DNA of 19,993 nt, taken from Clostridiales bacterium (GTDB taxonomy: Bacteria; Bacillota; Clostridia; Oscillospirales; CAG-382). Positions 1-5,742 of the stretch are shown piece by piece. A program made the position numbers and the translations under genes. The stretch's first letter is position 1, and every line of letters begins with the position of its first letter. The notes under the pieces were generated by a model that had not been told where the DNA came from, ran no database searches, and was given only the letters and a program-made list of their open reading frames with translations. The stretch covers positions 48,517 through 68,509 of the forward strand of contig DMMZ01000060.1 in assembly GCA_003452915.1 (NCBI GenBank), given 5' to 3'.

Positions 1-368
1 CACTTCCGCAGCTAGGAATTTTCGGAAACGATTATCCTACTCATGATGGAACAGGTGTGAGAGATTATATTCACGTTATCGACCTTGCGCTTGGTCATGT
101 TAAGGCACTTGAACATATGGATGAAGTCGGTGTAAAATTTTACAACCTCGGAACCGGCAACGGTTACAGCGTACTTGATATAGTAAAAGCCTTTGAAAAG
201 GTAAATAATATTAAAATACCATATAAGATAACAGAAAGACGTGCAGGCGATATTGCAGAATGTTATGCAGATGCTTCCAAGGCAAAAGATGAGCTAGGCT
301 GGGTAGCCGAATACGGACTTGAGGATATGTGCAGAAGCGCTTGGAATTTTGAATCAAAAATAAATTGA
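1..368 (+). CDS. galE: UDP-glucose 4-epimerase, C-terminal fragment
   Basis: The reading frame is open from base 3, so this is the 3' end of a gene cut by the window edge, not a gene starting at the GTG at 57. The visible part begins with LGIFGNDYPTHDGTGVRDYIH, a segment highly characteristic of bacterial GalE, followed by DLALGHVKAL and YNLGTGNGYSVLDIV. The RAGDIAECYAD stretch and the GW near the end are also typical. GalE is a cytoplasmic NAD-dependent short-chain dehydrogenase that interconverts UDP-galactose and UDP-glucose (Leloir pathway) and supplies UDP-galactose for surface polymers. The catalytic Tyr and the NAD-binding GxxGxxG lie outside the window. Two alpha-galactosidase genes in the same window fit a role in galactose use. 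The family call is near certain; the symbol is by family resemblance. Confidence 0.95.
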   Translation, partial: LPQLGIFGNDYPTHDGTGVRDYIHVIDLALGHVKALEHMDEVGVKFYNLGTGNGYSVLDIVKAFEKVNNIKIPYKITERRAGDIAECYADASKAKDELGWVAEYGLEDMCRSAWNFESKIN

Positions 369-401
369 GCAAGCTCAATTTATTAGTAAAGGAAATATAA
401 A

Positions 402-797
402 ATGATTAACGGTTTTTTATCCCGTTTTATGCAGGGAAGATACGGAACTGACAAACTGAATATTTTTCTCTCTGTAATACTGGTTATTCTTTGGATAATT
501 GATATATTTGTAACCAACACTATTCTTTATGGAATCCAGCTTATAGTATTTGCATTGTTTTTATTAAGATTCCTATCCAGAAATACTTATAAACGACGTA
601 AGGAAAACGAAAAGTTCGTAAATATTGCTGCCCCAATAACCAAGCTATTCAAGAATAAAATGAGACAGCTGAAGGATAAGGACAACAAGTATTTTAAATG
701 CCCGAAGTGCTCTGCAAATCTGCGTGTTCCGAAAAACAGAGGAAGCATTACCGTAACCTGCCCTGTATGCAAGCATAAGTTTGATAAGAAGACATGA
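402..797 (+). CDS. Small membrane protein with C-terminal zinc ribbon
   Basis: This 131-residue protein of unknown function starts 33 bp after galE, with AAAGGAA upstream of the ATG, and may be co-transcribed with it. Residues about 19-38 and 42-58 are two hydrophobic helices forming a hairpin. A basic stretch (KRRKENEK, KLFKNKMRQLKDK) follows, then a compact four-cysteine knuckle: C100-x2-C103 (YFKCPKCSANLRVP) and C120-x2-C123 (VTCPVCKHKF). The CxxC...CxxC spacing and surrounding residues look like the zinc-ribbon found in MJ0042/zinc-ribbon families. The ribbon would face the cytoplasm if both helices cross. The function is not known; a membrane-tethered nucleic-acid or protein-binding role is only a guess. 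Confidence 0.85.
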   Translation: MINGFLSRFMQGRYGTDKLNIFLSVILVILWIIDIFVTNTILYGIQLIVFALFLLRFLSRNTYKRRKENEKFVNIAAPITKLFKNKMRQLKDKDNKYFKCPKCSANLRVPKNRGSITVTCPVCKHKFDKKT

Positions 798-800
798 TAT

Positions 801-835
801 AAAAAACAGCCGTCAGCTGTTTTTTACTTTTTTTA
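801..835. terminator. Bidirectional rho-independent terminator
   Basis: A perfect 10-bp inverted repeat, AAAAAACAGC and GCTGTTTTTT, is separated by a 5-base loop (811-815). On the plus strand it is followed by ACTTTTTTTA. On the minus strand the transcript also ends in a U run (TTTTTTATAT). It lies between the convergent 3' ends of the zinc-ribbon gene and the XRE gene, so it can serve both. Confidence 0.85.
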
Positions 836-850
836 CTAAAAATCAATTCT

Positions 851-1093
851 TTACTGCAAATATATGTCATTGAAAAATTCGTTATAATCAGCGTTAAATA
901 TAATATGCAGAGCAACCAGCTCGCTAACACGGATATTATAAGCACCGATCTCTATCTGAGAGTATATACTTCGGGTCGTATTGCAGCCCATAATTTGCAT
1001 TTTTGCTATAACCTGCTCTTGAGTTAATCCCGAACGCTTTCGAAGCCTTTGAATATTAGGACCAATAGATAAATCCTGCCTGATTTTTGACAT
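851..1093 (-). CDS. XRE-family helix-turn-helix regulator
   Basis: This 80-residue protein is essentially a single HTH_3 (Cro/CI-type) domain. IGPNIQRLRKRSGLTQEQVIAKMQI is the first part of the fold, and RSIYSQIEIGAYNIRVSELVALHIIFN matches the recognition helix and following helices. The last residues (YNEFFNDIYLQ) close the domain. The ATG is preceded by GGGAGAG with a 6-base gap, a good ribosome binding site. There is no sensor domain, so it is either a small autonomous repressor or works with a partner. It is divergent from the AbrB-like gene, and the 113-bp gap between them contains a perfect inverted repeat, so it may repress itself and that neighbour (inference). Confidence 0.88.
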   Translation of the reverse strand: MSKIRQDLSIGPNIQRLRKRSGLTQEQVIAKMQIMGCNTTRSIYSQIEIGAYNIRVSELVALHIIFNADYNEFFNDIYLQ

Positions 1094-1138
1094 AATAACT
1101 CTCCCTACTTTTTTGCTATTTATACATTGCGTTTTATC

Positions 1139-1167
1139 TTGATTTTATCAGAAAAATGATGTATAAT
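1139..1167 (+). promoter_or_regulatory. Sigma-A promoter for the AbrB-like gene
   Basis: TTGATT (1139-1144), a 17-bp spacer, then a perfect TATAAT (1162-1167). The start site would be near 1174, about 33 nt upstream of the ATG at 1207. This is one of the best promoters in the window. Confidence 0.75.
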
Positions 1168-1186
1168 TGCAATGTATTTATTGCAA
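1167..1186. promoter_or_regulatory. Candidate operator, perfect inverted repeat
   Basis: TTGCAAT and ATTGCAA are exact inverse complements separated by 6 bp (GTATTT). The element begins at the end of the -10 box and covers the predicted transcription start of the AbrB-like gene, a typical repressor position. XRE-family dimers and AbrB-like proteins both bind such sites; either neighbour could be the ligand (inference). Confidence 0.5.
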
Positions 1187-1243
1187 ATAAACAAGTGAGG
1201 TATAATATGAGTAAAAATCGGAGTACAAAGAAAAATTGACAAT

Positions 1244-1450
1244 ATGGGGAGAATCGTAATCCCAAAGGAATATCGGAAAATCCTAAATATTGAAAAATAT
1301 GAACAATTAGAAATGCTGCAGATAAGCAATGGTATTTTAATAAGAAAAGCAAATAAATCCTGTGCAATATGTGGAGAAACAGAAAATTTAATAATTTGCA
1401 GAAAAAATCATATTTGTTTATCCTGTATAAAAATTATTAAAACTCTTTAA
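1244..1450 (+). CDS. AbrB-like regulator with zinc knuckle; start frameshifted
   Basis: The visible frame encodes MGRIVIPKEYRKILNIEK, the core of the AbrB/SpoVT swapped-hairpin DNA-binding domain. A C-terminal Cys cluster (CAIC, C, C, CLSC; residues about 41-61) follows, as in clostridial AbrB relatives whose tail binds zinc. The domain normally starts earlier. The codons just upstream of 1244, in the same frame, read GVQRKIDN, exactly the expected first strand, but no start codon exists there because a TGA lies at 1208-1210. A well-placed ribosome binding site (GTGAGG) and ATG sit at 1207, one base out of frame. Removing one A from the run 1213-1217 would give MSKIGVQRKIDNMGRIVIP, a normal AbrB N-terminus. 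As written, the gene is broken, depends on slippage, or carries a sequencing error. The ATG at 1244 has no ribosome binding site. Confidence 0.7.
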   Translation: MGRIVIPKEYRKILNIEKYEQLEMLQISNGILIRKANKSCAICGETENLIICRKNHICLSCIKIIKTL

Positions 1451-1461
1451 TGCTTATACAG

Positions 1462-1493
1462 AAAAGCACCGTGATGTTTATTCATCACAGTGC
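1462..1493 (-). terminator. Terminator for the GH27/zinc-protein transcript
   Basis: Read leftward, GCACTGTGATG and CATCACGGTGC form an 11-bp stem with one G-U pair and a 6-base loop, followed by TTTTCTGT. Read rightward the G-U becomes a C-A mismatch and there is no U run, so it suits the minus-strand operon better than the AbrB-like gene. Confidence 0.65.
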
Positions 1494-1550
1494 TAATGTA
1501 TCGCTCTTAATATAAAGTCTAAGGTATATTTTGAGTACAAGCATTATTTT

Positions 1551-1769
1551 TTAATTATCTGCTATAAACAACGAACAACCATACGCACGGTATTCTTCTA
1601 TCTTCTTTCTGATTAATTCTTCGTCAACACAAAAATGAAGTGCCAGACATGGAACGCACATGAATTCAGTTGCACCGCGGTTAATCAGCTTTTTTGTTGC
1701 ACCGATGTCGTCATTTTTGAGAATCATTCCGCATTTAATACAGGTGCAGTTTGCCGAATTATTTTGCAT
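1551..1769 (-). CDS. Small four-cysteine protein
   Basis: This 72-residue protein resembles an uncharacterised clostridial family with the layout C10-x2-C13 (CIKCGMIL), then C38-x2-C41 (FMCVPCLA), then an amphipathic helix (VDEELIRKKIEEYRAYGC). The cysteines suggest a structural zinc or another metal. Its start overlaps the end of the GH27 gene by 11 bp, so the two are translationally coupled. GAGG lies 11 bases before this ATG; a TTG six bases earlier (1775) is better spaced and could be the real start. The family is recalled from memory and has no function I know of. Pairing with an alpha-galactosidase gene may be accidental. Confidence 0.75.
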   Translation of the reverse strand: MQNNSANCTCIKCGMILKNDDIGATKKLINRGATEFMCVPCLALHFCVDEELIRKKIEEYRAYGCSLFIADN

Positions 1770-2886
1770 CAACAAGCTTTCCTCTTAAGACTAAGCAGGT
1801 GTGCGGTTCCATAACAGGTGTACGGTAAATATCTTTGAATACTCCCAAGTCTTCACCCGTCCAGAGGTTTGTAAGCTGTAACGCCTTTCCTGTAGAACGG
1901 TTAAGCCCTATATTATCAAAAGGAAGGAAAGGACATTGGTTGCTGTCTGTAAGGTTGAAGAAACCGATTGCTACATCTCCACCCTCAAGCGGTTTTACCC
2001 ATGTCATTACATTTGGATTGTTATCTGCAAGATAAGGCTGTCTTGCCGCAGAGTCCTGGTTAATTGCTATTATATCTTTATTCATAAGGATATCTTTTGT
2101 GGAATCGCTCATGTTACGGACATCGCAGCCAATCATAAGCGGTGAATTCAAGAACGCCCAGAGCGAGAAATGAGTTCTGTATTCCTCAACGGAACAGCCG
2201 TCAATAGCGACATTACCCTTACCATGCATACCGACAATAAGCATATCCATATCATTGAAGCAGCCCTGTCCGTTGTAAGGCTGGAGACTAATCTGCTTTT
2301 GAGCAAGATCTACAATCGATTTCCAGGAATCAACAATATCACCTGTGGAACGCCACATATGTGCGCCTGTTTCCTTAATCCATTTGTGTGACTCGTCAAC
2401 ACCCCAGCTACAAGCAGAAAAAAGTATATCTCTTCCGCAGTTAGCAAGTGCAAAGCCCATTCTCTTGTAAAGCAGGTGTCCCTGCTGCCAGTACGGCTTG
2501 AAGCAGTAGTCATATTTTAAGAAATCAACACCCCACTCTGCAAAGGTAGCGGCATCAATAAACTCATATTCGAAAGAACCTGGATAAACCGCACAGGTAT
2601 AATTTCCTGCACATGAGTACATACCGAACTTCAATCCCTTTGAATGAACATAATCCGCAACAGCCTTCATTCCGTTCGGGAATTTTTCCTTGCATGGGAC
2701 TATTCTGCCATTTTCGTCACGTTGTCTCTCAGACCAACAATCATCAATAACAAGATAATCGTAACCTGCATCGAGAAGCCCTGTCTCTACCATGGCATCT
2801 GCAGTCTCTTTAATAAGTTCTTCGTTAATATTGGTTCCGTAAGTATTCCAGGAATTCCAGCCCATTGGGGGTGTAAGTTTTATCAT
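1759..2886 (-). CDS. Alpha-galactosidase, glycoside hydrolase family 27
   Basis: This 375-residue enzyme hydrolyses terminal alpha-1,6-galactose from melibiose, raffinose-type sugars or galactomannan side chains with retention. The N-terminus LTPPMGWNSWNTYG is the GH27 signature; VIDDCW and the catalytic KYDYC follow. The KYDYC Asp (about residue 126) is the expected nucleophile, and the Asp of WRSTGDI (about residue 183) the acid/base. The (beta/alpha)8 barrel runs to about residue 280, followed by a beta-rich C-terminal domain. There is no signal peptide, so it should be cytoplasmic and act on imported oligosaccharides. The start at MIKLTPP is chosen by family. An ATG four codons upstream (2898) abuts the AAAGGA ribosome binding site and is too close, although 12 bases from that site to 2886 is rather long. 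Confidence 0.93.
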   Translation of the reverse strand: MIKLTPPMGWNSWNTYGTNINEELIKETADAMVETGLLDAGYDYLVIDDCWSERQRDENGRIVPCKEKFPNGMKAVADYVHSKGLKFGMYSCAGNYTCAVYPGSFEYEFIDAATFAEWGVDFLKYDYCFKPYWQQGHLLYKRMGFALANCGRDILFSACSWGVDESHKWIKETGAHMWRSTGDIVDSWKSIVDLAQKQISLQPYNGQGCFNDMDMLIVGMHGKGNVAIDGCSVEEYRTHFSLWAFLNSPLMIGCDVRNMSDSTKDILMNKDIIAINQDSAARQPYLADNNPNVMTWVKPLEGGDVAIGFFNLTDSNQCPFLPFDNIGLNRSTGKALQLTNLWTGEDLGVFKDIYRTPVMEPHTCLVLRGKLVDAK

Positions 2887-3045
2887 AATTATGACCATTC
2901 CTTTCCGTGGCTTTTACACCACAAGAGGAAATTGTGCCGATTTGGTAGAAGCCGAATTTACTTTCAATTAAAGGCAATGACACAAAACCGTAGTTTGAAA
3001 GATTTCTCTTTCGAACTTATTCCTCTGTTTTTTATTTACGCGGAC

Positions 3046-3074
3046 ATTCTATCACAGCCTTTAAATTTATGCAA
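3046..3074 (-). promoter_or_regulatory. Promoter for the GH27 gene
   Basis: On the minus strand TTGCAT (3069-3074), a 17-bp spacer and TAGAAT (3046-3051) form a good sigma-A promoter. Transcription would start near 3039, giving a leader of about 150 nt in which I see no known riboswitch. It is back-to-back with the promoter at 3094-3122. Confidence 0.65.
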
Positions 3075-3093
3075 TACTATTTTAACATTATTA

Positions 3094-3122
3094 TTGACAC
3101 CAGGGAATTTTTAATGTATTGT
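3094..3122 (+). promoter_or_regulatory. Promoter for the 3157 membrane protein
   Basis: TTGACA (3094-3099), a 17-bp spacer and TATTGT (3117-3122). The -35 box is a perfect match. The start site would be about 28 nt before the ATG at 3157. Confidence 0.6.
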
Positions 3123-3156
3123 GAAAAAGAAATAATAAAATAAAAGGAGAAATTAT

Positions 3157-3654
3157 ATGACACAAAATTGGATGGTTGATATAGATGGTACGGTGCATTC
3201 AATAACATACTCAGCAGGTGTTTTTTCAAAGCCAAAAGTAACTGTAAATGGTAATATAATACCTTTTAAAAGTCCAGTATTCAGAGATTTTACGGGTATG
3301 GATATTCCTATTCTAATAAATAACAAAGAAATGAGACTTGTTGTAATAGGCAATAAGGCAGATTTAGCAATGGATGGTAAATTTATTAATAGCGGTAAAC
3401 CATATGTACCGCTTGCAAAAATGCCAGCATGGACCTGGTTATTTGTTATAGCTTGTTGTGCTATTTTTGTTGTTGCAGTTGGTGGTGCAATACCAGCAGT
3501 TATATCAGTATTAGGTTCTATTTATTGTGTTAGAGTTTCAATTAATAACAATTTAAATACACAAATGAAGATGTTGATTTGCCTAGGAATAACAATTGCC
3601 GCATGGTTAGTTTATTATATATTTATAAATGTTGTAATTTCTTTACTTAATTAA
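3157..3654 (+). CDS. Uncharacterised protein, soluble N-domain plus three TM helices
   Basis: AGGAG sits 9 bases before the ATG. The 165 residues have two parts. Residues 1-85 look like a small beta-rich domain (WMVDIDGTVHSITYS, KVTVNGNIIPF, RLVVIGNKADLAMDGKFINSG) in the style of a recurring clostridial family that resembles the FAIM1-like fold; that resemblance is recall, not a search. Residues about 91-165 hold three hydrophobic helices (AWTWLFVIACCAIFVV, AIPAVISVLGSIYC, MLICLGITIAAWLVYYIF). There is no signal peptide, so the N-domain is likely cytoplasmic. The function is unknown. It has its own promoter and is divergent from GH27. Confidence 0.85.
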   Translation: MTQNWMVDIDGTVHSITYSAGVFSKPKVTVNGNIIPFKSPVFRDFTGMDIPILINNKEMRLVVIGNKADLAMDGKFINSGKPYVPLAKMPAWTWLFVIACCAIFVVAVGGAIPAVISVLGSIYCVRVSINNNLNTQMKMLICLGITIAAWLVYYIFINVVISLLN

Positions 3655-3680
3655 ATATAAAATCTATTTAATAAAAACAA

Positions 3681-3709
3681 TTGATTTTTTTGAGGATTTG
3701 ATTTATAAT
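3681..3709 (+). promoter_or_regulatory. Promoter for the 3743 lipoprotein
   Basis: TTGATT (3681-3686), a 17-bp spacer and a perfect TATAAT (3704-3709), with the start near 3716, about 27 nt upstream of the ATG. Confidence 0.7.
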
Positions 3710-3742
3710 ATTATTATAAAAATCTATTATTGAGGACGTATC

Positions 3743-4414
3743 ATGAAAAGGTTATTAGTAATTGTTTTTACTATTATTTTTTTTCTATGCTTATGTTGTT
3801 CATGTGAAAATCCAAAAAATACTTCCGATACATCTGACGATGAAAAGTCCATAACATGGCAATTTTATAATAGTTTTAATCCGTATAATATGTACATAAC
3901 CTTTGAGACAACAGCATCCGACGGTTCAATGGCAAGATTTGCTCAAGCAATAAAAAATAAGAACATAACAACTATAATAGATTACCTTGACAATCAGACA
4001 ACAAACGACATATATAGGTTGTATATTGATGGTACAAACTATTCGCTTGATACATTAAATAAACAATATTCCACTTCCGATGAAAAAGGGACGGAAAACT
4101 TGTTTATTGGTTTTAATAACTCTGTTTATGAAAGAGCAGATATAGTTTCGGACAAGGAACTTGACGGAACGATATATATCTGCGAAGTTTTCGGCACAGA
4201 TACTGATGCAACACGATTTTATTATGAAAAAGATACTCATAAAATTCATTTAATTGAATTTGTTAAAAACAGAAAGATTATTCAAAGTATAAATAATATT
4301 GTCTTAACGAATATAATTCCTGACTATATTATTTTGGAAGTTCCTGAGGATTATACAAAGACATCAATAACTTTAAACAATGAAATAGAGTGGCCCGACG
4401 GTTGGAACGAGTAA
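3743..4414 (+). CDS. Predicted lipoprotein of unknown function
   Basis: The 223-residue product begins with a short basic and hydrophobic signal (MKRLLVIVFTIIFFLCL) and a lipobox-like CCSC, so Cys21 is probably lipidated and the protein anchored on the outer face of the membrane. A Ser/Asp-rich tether (residues 23-36) follows. The remaining ~185 residues alternate short beta-like and polar segments (MYITFETTASDGSMARFAQAIK, IYRLYIDGTNYSLD, TIYICEVFGTDTDATRFYYEKD) and suggest a small globular domain, possibly binding a peptide or sugar. I do not recognise the family. GAGGA precedes the ATG and it has its own promoter. There is no clear terminator between it and the next gene. Confidence 0.85.
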   Translation: MKRLLVIVFTIIFFLCLCCSCENPKNTSDTSDDEKSITWQFYNSFNPYNMYITFETTASDGSMARFAQAIKNKNITTIIDYLDNQTTNDIYRLYIDGTNYSLDTLNKQYSTSDEKGTENLFIGFNNSVYERADIVSDKELDGTIYICEVFGTDTDATRFYYEKDTHKIHLIEFVKNRKIIQSINNIVLTNIIPDYIILEVPEDYTKTSITLNNEIEWPDGWNE

Positions 4415-4570
4415 TCAAAAATGTTTTTAAAACAAAACAAATATCACAAAAATACAAAAAAACGTATAGATTAGCTTATTATGAAAATAATAAACCACAA
4501 AGAGACCATGTGCTAATTTTGGTCGGCTTTTTAAAACGAAATTTCGTATTTACGAAAGGAGAACATTTAA

Positions 4571-5707
4571 ATGTTTAATTTAAAAAGGAAGCTCTGTCTT
4601 CTTTTGGCTTTATTATTCTGCTTTGCATTCTTTGCTTCCTGTACTGATGATGACAATGATGGTGATACCTCGGGCAGCGCTGAGTCTAATGGTTTTATAT
4701 CGGACGATGATGACGACGATGACGATCTGAGTGATATTATTACAGATGACCAAGAGGAGAGCGATATTGTGAGCGATTACAGTATTGATGTTACAGATGA
4801 GAGCCCTGATGTTTCAATTGGAGAGGATTTAAGCGAAATAAACGCTTTTCCGATGACCTTTACCAAAGTATCCGATGCACTTTATAGAATGGAATGTGTT
4901 GCCCCCGACGGCAACACATTATTCCTTACCTTTGATAAAAAGGATTGGGGTACATATAATATTGGTACATGGACAGTTAAGGATGATAAAGGCAAGTCGG
5001 TAAACCTTGCAGGAGGAGGAACCGACTGGGAATATGTTTTCAGAGCAGGTGAAACAGCTACGACATGTGATTTTTCCGGCGGAAACCACGGAAAAGAACT
5101 TTTGGTTGATATTGATTTTTACGACGGAGAAACAAATAAAAAACTTAATTTGAAAGATAACACACCTGTTAAGCTTAACAATATAAAAATCGTTGAAAAA
5201 ACAAAGCTGCATTGGGGTGATGTGAATAAGACATACTGCGATGTCGTTCGTACATATCATGTAGTTGGAAGTCAAATCACTCTTGATGTTTCGTTCAAAT
5301 ATACAAAGGATTGCTATAAACAGCTATCCTATACCTGTATGTTCCCAGTTGACAAAAAATACGGGCTTTACTGTGCATTTGTTGATTCGGATAATAATGT
5401 TATTGACGTTATTGAAACAACTAAAGTCGGAAAAGCGGATTATACCGGACCGTTTCTTGGTCAGCTTGCTGCCGACCGCTGCGTTATTTGGGGATATGTA
5501 AATCCGAACTATAAGTTTGATATCAACGTAACAACAGTTACCGATTCCTGTGATGACTTTAAAAATTCTTATAAAACCTTTTATTGGGATATGAACATCA
5601 CAAGCAATAAACTATATTTTTCAAAATACGATTCGCAAACAGCAACCTTAGTAAAAGCAGGCAGCGAATTTAATACTCATTCAGCATGGACTTTTTATGT
5701 AGATTAA
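4571..5707 (+). CDS. Lipoprotein carrying the duplicated unknown C-terminal domain
   Basis: This 378-residue protein has a lipoprotein signal (LLLALLFCFAFFASC, lipid Cys at 24). A very acidic tether follows (residues about 25-90), including eight consecutive Asp at residues 45-52. The rest (residues about 92-378) aligns end to end with the C-terminal part of the next gene. Shared segments include LTFDKK-WGT-NIGT, GGGTDWEYV-R-G, GGNHG-E-LV, CDVVRTY-VVG, YTCMFPV, WGYV-P and KTFYWDMN. The many Trp, Tyr, Gly and Asp residues fit a surface beta-sandwich that handles carbohydrate, but no catalytic signature is known to me. AAAGGAG lies 9 bases before the ATG. The next gene follows after 35 bp on the same strand, so they form an operon. 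Confidence 0.9.
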   Translation: MFNLKRKLCLLLALLFCFAFFASCTDDDNDGDTSGSAESNGFISDDDDDDDDLSDIITDDQEESDIVSDYSIDVTDESPDVSIGEDLSEINAFPMTFTKVSDALYRMECVAPDGNTLFLTFDKKDWGTYNIGTWTVKDDKGKSVNLAGGGTDWEYVFRAGETATTCDFSGGNHGKELLVDIDFYDGETNKKLNLKDNTPVKLNNIKIVEKTKLHWGDVNKTYCDVVRTYHVVGSQITLDVSFKYTKDCYKQLSYTCMFPVDKKYGLYCAFVDSDNNVIDVIETTKVGKADYTGPFLGQLAADRCVIWGYVNPNYKFDINVTTVTDSCDDFKNSYKTFYWDMNITSNKLYFSKYDSQTATLVKAGSEFNTHSAWTFYVD

Positions 5708-5742
5708 AATTTTAATAAAAAATCTAGGAGGAAATTAATTTT

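Noticed and set aside
4390..4578. 62-codon ORF on the plus strand
   Set aside because: It overlaps the ends of both neighbouring genes, has no ribosome binding site and its translation is not like any known protein; the start of the 4571 gene runs through it.
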